Made by a program: the position numbers and the translations under genes | DNA from: a bacterium | Lineage (GTDB): Bacteria > Bacteroidota > Bacteroidia > Flavobacteriales_D > Crocinitomicaceae | DNA: 42,333 nt | Direction: 5' to 3' | NCBI GenBank assembly: GCA_024742305.1 | Contig: JANSYQ010000030.1 | Span: 1-42,333, forward strand | The notes under the pieces: model-generated | The model's database searches: none | What the model was told of the DNA's origin: nothing | What the model saw: the letters and a program-made list of their open reading frames with translations, nothing else | Shown: positions 17,850-24,377 of the stretch, one piece after another | How positions within the stretch are numbered: position 1 is the first letter of the stretch | How the letters are laid out: each line of letters begins with the position of its first letter

Positions 17850-17933
17850 TCAATTAATTGAATGCTGAATCCAGTAAAAGGAACGATTCTATTAACAGAG
17901 AAATGTGATAAGTGAAAAAGTAAAAAGTCAGAA

Positions 17934-17986
17934 GTGAAAAGATAGAAGTACGCTGAGGCTCTCGAAGTGCACTTCTATCTTTTCAC
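17934..17986 (-). terminator. Very long hairpin after the GATase-like gene
   Basis: GTGAAAAGATAGAAGT (17934-17949) pairs perfectly over 16 bp with 17971-17986; the stem continues inward past one mismatch and a wobble to a loop holding TGAGGCTCTCGA (17954-17965). The stop codon of the GATase-like gene (17983-17985) is inside one arm. Probable terminator. Confidence 0.7.
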
Positions 17987-18555
17987 ATTTCACTGTATTG
18001 TCTAAGACAATAAAAAACAAAATTCTCAATTAATATTGCACCATGATTACCGGACACTTCGGGCTGAAACTGAACACCAAAATAGGGCTTAGATTCGTGC
18101 TGCATGGCCTCGTTCACGCAGGCATCAGAGGCAGCTATTAATTTAAAACCTTGTGGAATAGAGATCGTTTCGTAGTGATTTTTCATCATTTCTACCTCTG
18201 TTGGAAGTCGTTCAAAAAGAATGGACTCTTCAAAAGCCTCAACCACCTTCCAGCCTGAATCGTGCTTCATCATGGACGCTTGAGCACCGAAATGCAAACC
18301 AAGCAATTGATGCCCGAGAGAAATACCGAGAATGGGAAATCCACTTTCCACTGCCCATTTAACTTTTTCAAGGTATGGTGAAGTATCCATGGCAGTGACG
18401 GAAAAAGAACCATGGGAAATGATGATCCCCTTAATGCCTTCAAAATCAGATTTTGTAGCGTCCAGAATAGGAACAACGCGTACATCCATTTCATTATCAA
18501 CGATGTCGGCGATGAACTTGGTTTGGGGTGAACCTCCGTTTAAAACAAGAATCAT
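17983..18555 (-). CDS. Class-I glutamine amidotransferase homologue lacking the catalytic Cys and His
   Basis: 190 aa from the ATG at 18555, which overlaps the previous stop by 4 nt (ATGA); a longer frame would start inside the YciO-like gene. The fold is that of a stand-alone GuaA-type GATase: ILVLNGGSPQTKFIADIV, oxyanion-side ISHG, the elbow region PILGISLGHQLLG and GVQFQPEVSG. The usual nucleophile Cys is Ser79 (codon TCT at 18319-18321), and the usual His of FHPE is Gln164 (CAG at 18064-18066); Glu166 remains. So normal glutamine hydrolysis is not expected. Product could be a regulatory or binding paralogue. Last gene of the run that begins with mutL. Confidence 0.8.
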   Translation of the reverse strand: MILVLNGGSPQTKFIADIVDNEMDVRVVPILDATKSDFEGIKGIIISHGSFSVTAMDTSPYLEKVKWAVESGFPILGISLGHQLLGLHFGAQASMMKHDSGWKVVEAFEESILFERLPTEVEMMKNHYETISIPQGFKLIAASDACVNEAMQHESKPYFGVQFQPEVSGNHGAILIENFVFYCLRQYSEM

Positions 18556-19169
18556 AGCTCTAAAATTCCCGCTCCTTGACGTAAAATTTCGACATGGCCA
18601 TCGACACATTCGACCACCGTAGATGCTAGCAAGTTGCCGTATCCACCATCGATGATTAAATCCACCTTACTGTCGTAGCGTTGGTAAATTTCGTACGGAT
18701 CAATGAAGTAATCCAAAATTTCGTCCTCGTCATCGTGAAGTGATGTAGTTGCGAGTGGATTTCCCAATTGTTCGGTAATAGCCGTTAAAATAGGGTTGTC
18801 AGGAATTCGAATACCAATTTCTTTTCGATTTGTTCCGAACAATCGCGGGATTTCATTGGTGGCGGTAAGAACAAAGGTGAAGGGCCCCGGCAATGATCGA
18901 TTCATCAACTTGAAGGTCGGACGATCAATGTTCTTCACATATTCCGATAAGTCACTCATTCCGTTACAGATAATAGAGAATCGTGCTTTTTTAAGTCGAA
19001 TTCCCTTCAGAGTAGCCAATTTGTTCAGCGCCTTTTTGTTGTAAAGATCGCACCCCATGGCGTAAACCGTGTCGGTTGGAAAAATGATTATCTCTCCTTT
19101 TCGTAAGGCTTCGACCACTTGATCAATTGATCTTTGATCAATATTATCCGGATTGATTTCGAGTAACAT
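18552..19169 (-). CDS. YciO-type Sua5/YrdC-family protein
   Basis: 205 aa from the ATG at 19169 (MLLEINPDNIDQ). A frame opens 99 nt earlier, but its extra residues (HHHPHSHT) are translation of the purine-rich repeat between genes. Family features: GEIIIFPTDTVYAMGCDLYNKKAL, LPGPFTFVLTATNEIP, RKEIGIRIPDNPI, PLATTSLHDDED, DLIIDGGYG. These match YciO more closely than TsaC, since the SxN (SAN) motif and the KxR pattern of TsaC are not there. YrdC-fold proteins make threonylcarbamoyl-AMP for tRNA t6A; whether YciO types do so in vivo is not settled. A separate tsaC should exist elsewhere if this one is not it. Confidence 0.82.
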   Translation of the reverse strand: MLLEINPDNIDQRSIDQVVEALRKGEIIIFPTDTVYAMGCDLYNKKALNKLATLKGIRLKKARFSIICNGMSDLSEYVKNIDRPTFKLMNRSLPGPFTFVLTATNEIPRLFGTNRKEIGIRIPDNPILTAITEQLGNPLATTSLHDDEDEILDYFIDPYEIYQRYDSKVDLIIDGGYGNLLASTVVECVDGHVEILRQGAGILEL

Positions 19170-19276
19170 GTAGCAAAGATAGAGGAAATAGTAGAATGGA
19201 GTATGAGAGTGAGGGTGATGGTGATAAGTCAGACGTGAGAGGTGAAAAGTGCTCTTCTCTCTGATCACTTCTTACT
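19170..19276. repeat. Purine-rich degenerate repeat between EEP and YciO genes
   Basis: GATAAGTCAGACGTGAGAGG (19223 on) resembles the array at 17908-17940. The part next to the EEP stop reads, on the minus strand, GTAAGAAGTGATCAGAGAGA (19255-19275), close to 9129-9149. See findings. Confidence 0.5.
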
Positions 19277-20380
19277 TTATTTAACGAAGACCTTACAGGA
19301 TATCGCGTAGTGATCGCTGAGGGCGTTCTCTTGAATTTTAAATTGATGTGAGCCCAACGCTTCCGAATGAAAAATGTAGTCAATTCTACCGGCTGGAATT
19401 TCTCCTGCGTACGTTTTTCCTATGCCTGTTCTACAATTGCGATACGCGTCGGTTAAATGGTTGTGAAAGCGTTGATACGTGTATGAAAGCGGCGTGTCGT
19501 TAAAATCACCGCAGACTACCACTGGGTAGGGCGAATTGCGAATATGGTTCATTATCCGCTCGGCCTGTTTGGCCCTTTCGGGAAAGGCTTCGATCACTTT
19601 TCCCATGGCGCTAAAAAATCCAGTTTTCGACTTTTCATTGATTAAAGCAGCTCTTTCCTCTGAGTCTAGACTTATGGACTGCAAATGAATGTTGTACACG
19701 CGAATAGTGTCTTTGTGAAAAACGATGTCGGAATAAATCGAGTAATTGAAGGAGTTCAAGTCAGAATCAAAGCGAACTTCGCCTTTTTCGATGATTGGAT
19801 ACTTCGAAAATAAGGCAATTCCATAATTTCTTCTACCTCGCTCTACGTGCGTATATCGCTCCTGATAATCTTTAATGCCGAGCAGCGGAATAATGGTGTC
19901 CTTTGTGATGAAGTTTGTTGGTTTATCCTGTTGGTAAAATTCTTGAAAGCAAACGATGTCTGGAGATTCGTCCTTGAGAAACTCCAAGATTTTATGTCTA
20001 GATAATTGTGCTTGTTTTGGATCATCATTGTAAAAATCAAAGAGTCGTACGTTATAACTCATGATTTTCAATGACTTTGAGTTTTTTGGTGGCTCATCTC
20101 CGCTGCCAAAAGTGAAGGTGCGTAGGTGTAGCCCAAGTCCAGATAGAAACAACACAAACATGCCCAAGGCGAACCAACGTTTGAAGAATACCTGTACGAT
20201 CATCACAAGTATGAAAACAATCACAATAACAGGGTAGGCGAGTCCAAATACGGGAATTATGGAAAATGTATCCGGGTGTGTGTAAGGAGAAAAGTAGGAG
20301 AGAAGCAAAGATAGTGCTGCAATCACACTGAGTATGTCAAGAAGCAATCGTATCCAGCGCTTGCCTCCGCGATTAGCCAT
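19277..20380 (-). CDS. Membrane-anchored endonuclease/exonuclease/phosphatase-family protein
   Basis: 367 aa. Three hydrophobic segments lie in residues 10-90 (LLLDILSVIAALSLLLSYF, FGLAYPVIVIVFILVMIV, FALGMFVLFLSGLGL), then an EEP domain from about residue 105: IMSYNVRLFDFYN, IVCFQEFYQQ, YNIHLQS, VVCGDFNDTPLSYTY, GRIDYIF and ALSDHYAISC provide the metal ligands and catalytic His/Asp of the DNase I-like fold. The active site would face the periplasm, so a phosphodiester of the envelope or external nucleic acid is the likely substrate. Start overlaps the rhomboid gene by 8 nt. Confidence 0.88.
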   Translation of the reverse strand: MANRGGKRWIRLLLDILSVIAALSLLLSYFSPYTHPDTFSIIPVFGLAYPVIVIVFILVMIVQVFFKRWFALGMFVLFLSGLGLHLRTFTFGSGDEPPKNSKSLKIMSYNVRLFDFYNDDPKQAQLSRHKILEFLKDESPDIVCFQEFYQQDKPTNFITKDTIIPLLGIKDYQERYTHVERGRRNYGIALFSKYPIIEKGEVRFDSDLNSFNYSIYSDIVFHKDTIRVYNIHLQSISLDSEERAALINEKSKTGFFSAMGKVIEAFPERAKQAERIMNHIRNSPYPVVVCGDFNDTPLSYTYQRFHNHLTDAYRNCRTGIGKTYAGEIPAGRIDYIFHSEALGSHQFKIQENALSDHYAISCKVFVK

Positions 20381-21278
20381 TTTTGCTCTGATTGAAAAGG
20401 AAATCCTTCTCGCGCTTGCTCAGCGATTCATACCCAGATTTGGAAATTTTATCCAAAATGCGGTCAATCTCTTTCTGACGAGCCTTAGCGTCCGCGTTGT
20501 ACTCCTCATCCGTCATGTTGCGCACTTCCGGACCTCGCTTTACTTTCAATCGTTGGCGTTCTTTTCTTGTGAAAAGTCCAACGAACCGTTCAGAAAAACG
20601 TTGGAAACGATTGATGAGATTGCCGGAATTGTACATGTTCTGTGAACCGATGAATCCAACAATAGCGCCTCCTAGGTGAGCAAAATGGGCAACACCATCG
20701 TTTGTTCCAAGTCGGAAGAAGTCAATAGCGATGTAAATCAATGCAAGCCAAATCAAACGAACCGGAGGGAAGATGAACAAGGTAACTTTCAAGTCCGGAC
20801 GACCGAAACCTAACAGAACAAACAACGCCATTACGGCACCGGATGCACCGACAACAGAAGAATATTGACCGTACAGTCCAGCGAAAACGAGGTGTGCGAT
20901 TATTTCCAAGGCTCCACCGGCAAAACCACCGAGTAGATAAGTGTACAGTAACTTTTTGCCATCAAAAACTTGCTCAAAAATGCGGCCGATGAAATAGAGC
21001 ATGATCATATTCAGAAGAATATGCAGGAATCCAAAGTGGGCGAACATCGAAGTAACGATGGTCCATGGGTGATAGAGGAAATCCATCATGCCCGTAGGCA
21101 TGGCAAAAATTTTGGACAGATAATACTCTGTTTCGGGTAACATCTTTGCCAAACGCCCAAAAACTAGGGCAATTTGAATCAATAAAAAGACGATGGCATT
21201 CATGAAAATGAGTTTCATGAACGTACTCTGTTTGTACAAGACTTTTAATTCATCGAGAAAACTGCGTTGTGTTTGCAT
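20373..21278 (-). CDS. Rhomboid-family intramembrane serine protease with basic C-terminal extension
   Basis: 301 aa, six membrane helices. Catalytic Ser146 in VVGASGAVMA and His201 in AHFAHLGG. After the last helix, residues about 212-301 form a basic cytoplasmic tail that ends DEEYN...IDRILDKISKSGYESLSKREKDFL, which looks like the helical DUF6576 domain found on Bacteroidota rhomboids. Rhomboids cut transmembrane substrates; none is known here. It is 6 nt after the other rhomboid and overlaps the EEP start by 8 nt. Confidence 0.92.
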   Translation of the reverse strand: MQTQRSFLDELKVLYKQSTFMKLIFMNAIVFLLIQIALVFGRLAKMLPETEYYLSKIFAMPTGMMDFLYHPWTIVTSMFAHFGFLHILLNMIMLYFIGRIFEQVFDGKKLLYTYLLGGFAGGALEIIAHLVFAGLYGQYSSVVGASGAVMALFVLLGFGRPDLKVTLFIFPPVRLIWLALIYIAIDFFRLGTNDGVAHFAHLGGAIVGFIGSQNMYNSGNLINRFQRFSERFVGLFTRKERQRLKVKRGPEVRNMTDEEYNADAKARQKEIDRILDKISKSGYESLSKREKDFLFNQSKNG

Positions 21279-21284
21279 ATCGAA

Positions 21285-22016
21285 TTAGTAAAAGGTGTTT
21301 TTATTCCGTTGCCAAAATCGAATCATAATATATCCGAAGAGCATTCCGCCTAAGTGTGCAAAGTGAGCAATTCCGCCACCTGCTCGCGTGTAGCCGCTGT
21401 AAAGTGCAACTCCTCCAAGAATTAGTGCCAACCATTTCGCTTTGATCGGAATAGGAGGGAACAATAGCATGAACTCCGTATTCGGGAATAACAGAGCAAA
21501 GGCCATGAGTAATCCATAGATTGCTCCTGAAGCACCAACGGTTGGTATGTTGACCTGTCTGTACACTTCGATATACCATGCATCAGTGCCTGCGCCATCA
21601 ACAACATTTTCAAGAACAATAGCATCTCCATCCAAATAGGCAGAAGGCCACCATGAACCCGTCAATTCGTACAATTCGTAAGCAGTGAAGCCTAAGTGGA
21701 GAAGCATGGCTCCTAGGGCAGTCATTAAGTAGAAAATGAAAAAACGTTTCTTTCCCCAAACGCGCTCTAGATGAGAACCTAGAACAACCAAACCGATCAT
21801 ATTAAACAGTAGGTGAAATAAGTCGCCATGCATAAAGAAATGCGTGACAATTTGGAATGGCTCGAAGTAAGGAGATGAAGGATAGTGCATACCTAATAAC
21901 TGGCTCGCATTTATCCCTTGTCCTTCAAGGACGTATTTGATTAAAAAGAAAAGGATGTTAAGAATCAAAAGGTTCTTAACCACGTCGGGCATATTTCCAA
22001 AAATCTGTCTAAACAT
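21285..22016 (-). CDS. Rhomboid-family intramembrane serine protease
   Basis: 243 aa, six helices. Catalytic Ser163 in PTVGASGAIYGLL and His221 in IAHFAHLGGMLFG. The loop between helices 3 and 4 (about residues 112-155, ELTGSWWPSAYLDGD) is long for the family and Asp/Glu-rich. Start overlaps the mutL stop by one base (TAATG). Compared with its neighbour it lacks the C-terminal tail. Confidence 0.93.
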   Translation of the reverse strand: MFRQIFGNMPDVVKNLLILNILFFLIKYVLEGQGINASQLLGMHYPSSPYFEPFQIVTHFFMHGDLFHLLFNMIGLVVLGSHLERVWGKKRFFIFYLMTALGAMLLHLGFTAYELYELTGSWWPSAYLDGDAIVLENVVDGAGTDAWYIEVYRQVNIPTVGASGAIYGLLMAFALLFPNTEFMLLFPPIPIKAKWLALILGGVALYSGYTRAGGGIAHFAHLGGMLFGYIMIRFWQRNKNTFY

Positions 22017-23860
22017 TATTCAAATTTTTTATCAATTAACGCCAAGTCCAGCGTTTCCATCACTTTTTTATTAGACGGAGAATAGGCGTGATCCTCACAT
22101 TGGAACAAACGGTCAATCAAGGATTGAATTTGTTCTTTATTAGAAAGTTCGAGGCGCTTCATGGCCGCAGATCTCGCAATCGACCGAACCAACTCATGAG
22201 CCACCTCTCCTTTTTCAACGTCTTTATGCCCCAGTGTTTCTAGTATTCTATCTATCGACTTCGATAAAGTTTCTTCTTCCAAAACACTTGGCACGGCATT
22301 GACCGCTAATACCTCATCATTCACTTCGCCGCTAAACCCTAATTGCTTCAATACCGAAGCGTTTTCTGTCCAATGAATGCCTTCCTGCTTCGAAAGTTCT
22401 TTTTCAATAGGAAACAATAATTGTTGAGATTCTATCGGATTGCTAATGAATGAGTTAATTATCTCGTTATAAACTATTCGTTCAATAGCACGTCTTGCGT
22501 GAATCACGAGAAATCCACTTTTGCCCGGTGCTAATATGTAGGAGTCTTTTACCAAGAAACTTCCGAAGTTTGGCAGTATTTCGGCTTCCTCAAAAACGGG
22601 CGTTACTTCTTGCGCCTTCTCTTCTTTTATTTCATAAAAATTCTCCCAGTCCTCATGCTTGGCCTCTTGTGAACCAAACCCTTGCTGTTTGATGGCGTGA
22701 GAAAAGTTTTCTTTCGTTTTTCCTGTGCCGCTGGATGAAGTCCTCGAAGTACTGGAAAAGGGATTGTATTCCGGATTCACAGAAATTTGAGGCTCCACAG
22801 CTGGTTGAGAGCGCATGGAATGAGGAATTTCAAAACTCGTTTCTTGTTCGAAGTCGAGTGTGGGAGCAATGTTATACTTCCCTAGAGCTTGACGAACGCT
22901 GCTCAGCAGAATCGAATAAATGAATTTTTCCTCTTCAAACTTGATCTCAGTCTTGGTTGGATGCACGTTCACGTCGATTTTAGAAGGATCGACATCCATG
23001 TAAAGGAAATATCCGGGAAAACTCCTTTCCGGAATAAGTCCTTCGAAAGCCTTGGAGATCGCGTGATTGAAATACGAACTTTTGAAAAAGCGATCATTGA
23101 CAAACAGAAACTGTTCTCCTCGCGTTTTACGTGCAAACTCGGGCTTTAGTACGAAACCTTTCAAGGCGACGATATCGGTAGACTCTTCAATAGGCACCAG
23201 TCGGTCTGAAGCTTTCTTCCCAAGTACATCCACAATACGTTTTCTCAGAGTCGTTGCAGGAAGGTGGTACAATTCATTTCCGTTGTGATGCAAAGAGAAC
23301 TGAATGCCGGGGTGTGCTAAAACAACACGTTGAAATTCGTCTGAAATATGTCCGAACTCTACTTTGTCCGATTTGAGGAAGTTTCTGCGAGCGGGAACAT
23401 TGAAAAACAAATTCTTGATTTCAAAACTGGTCCCTTGCGGAACTGCGGCTTCTTCGTTTGTTTTTACAACGCTGCCTTCGATTTCAATGGTTCTTCCCAA
23501 TTCACCTTCTTCCAAGCGTGTATTCATTTGCACATGGGCAATGGCAGCTATAGAGGCAAGCGCTTCTCCTCGAAAACCTTTGGTTGCCAAGGCGAACAAG
23601 TCTTCCGCTTTTCGGACTTTACTTGTTGCGTGACGTTCAAAGCAGAGGAGGGCATCTGCCGCACTCATTCCTTTTCCATTATCCACTACTTGGATTAGTG
23701 TTTTTCCGGAATCTTTGATGTTTACCTCAATACGCGAAGCTCCAGCATCTATGCTGTTTTCGAGCAATTCTTTTACCACGGATGCAGGTCGTTGAATAAC
23801 CTCTCCGGCAGCAATTTGGTTCGCAATATTGTCGGGTAATAACTGTATTAAATCACTCAT
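22016..23860 (-). CDS. mutL: DNA mismatch repair protein MutL, altered C-terminal nuclease motif
   Basis: 614 aa. The N-terminal GHKL ATPase is intact: ELLENSIDAGAS (Glu34), DNGKGM at 60-65, KGFRGEALASI from 94, and the family mark FLFVNDRFFKS. A variable linker (about 345-425) leads to the C-terminal dimerisation domain. There, the metal-binding DQHA(X)2E(X)4E motif of MutL endonucleases is replaced by IHARRAIERIVYNE at residues 453-466: Asp, Gln and His are lost. The end has LFQCEDHAYSPSNKK in place of the usual CPHGRP. MutL couples MutS mismatch recognition to strand removal. The first gene of the run is the small protein 1 nt upstream. Confidence 0.95.
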   Translation of the reverse strand: MSDLIQLLPDNIANQIAAGEVIQRPASVVKELLENSIDAGASRIEVNIKDSGKTLIQVVDNGKGMSAADALLCFERHATSKVRKAEDLFALATKGFRGEALASIAAIAHVQMNTRLEEGELGRTIEIEGSVVKTNEEAAVPQGTSFEIKNLFFNVPARRNFLKSDKVEFGHISDEFQRVVLAHPGIQFSLHHNGNELYHLPATTLRKRIVDVLGKKASDRLVPIEESTDIVALKGFVLKPEFARKTRGEQFLFVNDRFFKSSYFNHAISKAFEGLIPERSFPGYFLYMDVDPSKIDVNVHPTKTEIKFEEEKFIYSILLSSVRQALGKYNIAPTLDFEQETSFEIPHSMRSQPAVEPQISVNPEYNPFSSTSRTSSSGTGKTKENFSHAIKQQGFGSQEAKHEDWENFYEIKEEKAQEVTPVFEEAEILPNFGSFLVKDSYILAPGKSGFLVIHARRAIERIVYNEIINSFISNPIESQQLLFPIEKELSKQEGIHWTENASVLKQLGFSGEVNDEVLAVNAVPSVLEEETLSKSIDRILETLGHKDVEKGEVAHELVRSIARSAAMKRLELSNKEQIQSLIDRLFQCEDHAYSPSNKKVMETLDLALIDKKFE

Positions 23861-23861
23861 C

Positions 23862-24185
23862 CTACCACAATCGTTCTACGATGGTTTCCACTTTGTCGAT
23901 TCCAAAAAACAAAAAGTAAAACAGGGCCAAAAGCGCCAAAATCAGCGAGAAAATTCGAATGTTCGACGACTGACGCTGACTTTGTCGGTATCCGGCTCGG
24001 TCAGATTCTGCCCGCATGGCTTCCCGAAGCATCTGCTTGCGTTCTTCCGGAGTCATGTCCCCAGATTCCGCCCGTCGTAATTGCTCTTTTCTTTTCTCCA
24101 AACGCTCCTTGCGCTCGTCGTAATAACGAGGTTGGTAATCGAAACGTCGATTCTGAAGGGTATTATTGAGAAACTTTAATTTCAT
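23862..24185 (-). CDS. Small single-pass membrane protein upstream of mutL
   Basis: 107 aa. A basic/acidic helical N-terminal part (YDERKERLEKRKEQLRRAES) is followed by a hydrophobic segment near residues 77-96 (IRIFSLILALLALFYFLFFG) and a short tail. Only one base separates its stop from the mutL ATG. Proteins like this near mutL or ribH in Bacteroidota are often labelled 'riboflavin synthase subunit beta', which the sequence gives no reason to believe; I recall that label and do not support it. Function unknown. Confidence 0.72.
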   Translation of the reverse strand: MKLKFLNNTLQNRRFDYQPRYYDERKERLEKRKEQLRRAESGDMTPEERKQMLREAMRAESDRAGYRQSQRQSSNIRIFSLILALLALFYFLFFGIDKVETIVERLW

Positions 24186-24201
24186 TGTATGTGCTTCTAA
24201 A

Positions 24202-24209
24202 CAAAAATA
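24202..24209 (-). promoter_or_regulatory. -7 element for the mutL run (TATTTTTG)
   Basis: Exact TAnnTTTG on the minus strand, 16 nt before the ATG at 24185. No clear TTG upstream. It would drive the tightly packed run down to the GATase-like gene. Confidence 0.45.
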
Positions 24210-24365
24210 GCAATAATAACGGTGCTTTTTCCGTTGATTAAATCACCAATATTCATGCCTCAGGTGAATTACTGCCAGTCTGTCAGAACAAAGTTTGGAA
24301 AAGTTTTTGCTTCTTCCATGTTTATAACTAATGTTAACAGTGTGATTCTTCATCTTGCTGTTTTC

Positions 24366-24373
24366 TAAATTTA
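24366..24373 (+). promoter_or_regulatory. Possible -7 element of the GH3 gene (TAAATTTA)
   Basis: One base off TAnnTTTG and 4 nt before the ATG at 24378. Confidence 0.3.
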
Positions 24374-24377
24374 GACT

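Noticed and set aside
19170-19268. N-terminal extension of the YciO-type gene (HHHPHSHT region)
   Set aside because: Translates repeat DNA; the ATG at 19169 gives a normal family start.
23862-24185. Riboflavin synthase subunit beta
   Set aside because: This label, which I recall being used for similar small proteins, has no support: it is a 107-aa single-pass membrane protein.
24255-24368. 37-codon plus-strand frame (MPQVNYCQSV...) upstream of the GH3 gene
   Set aside because: Runs into the presumed GH3 promoter, no family resemblance and no terminator; chance frame more likely.
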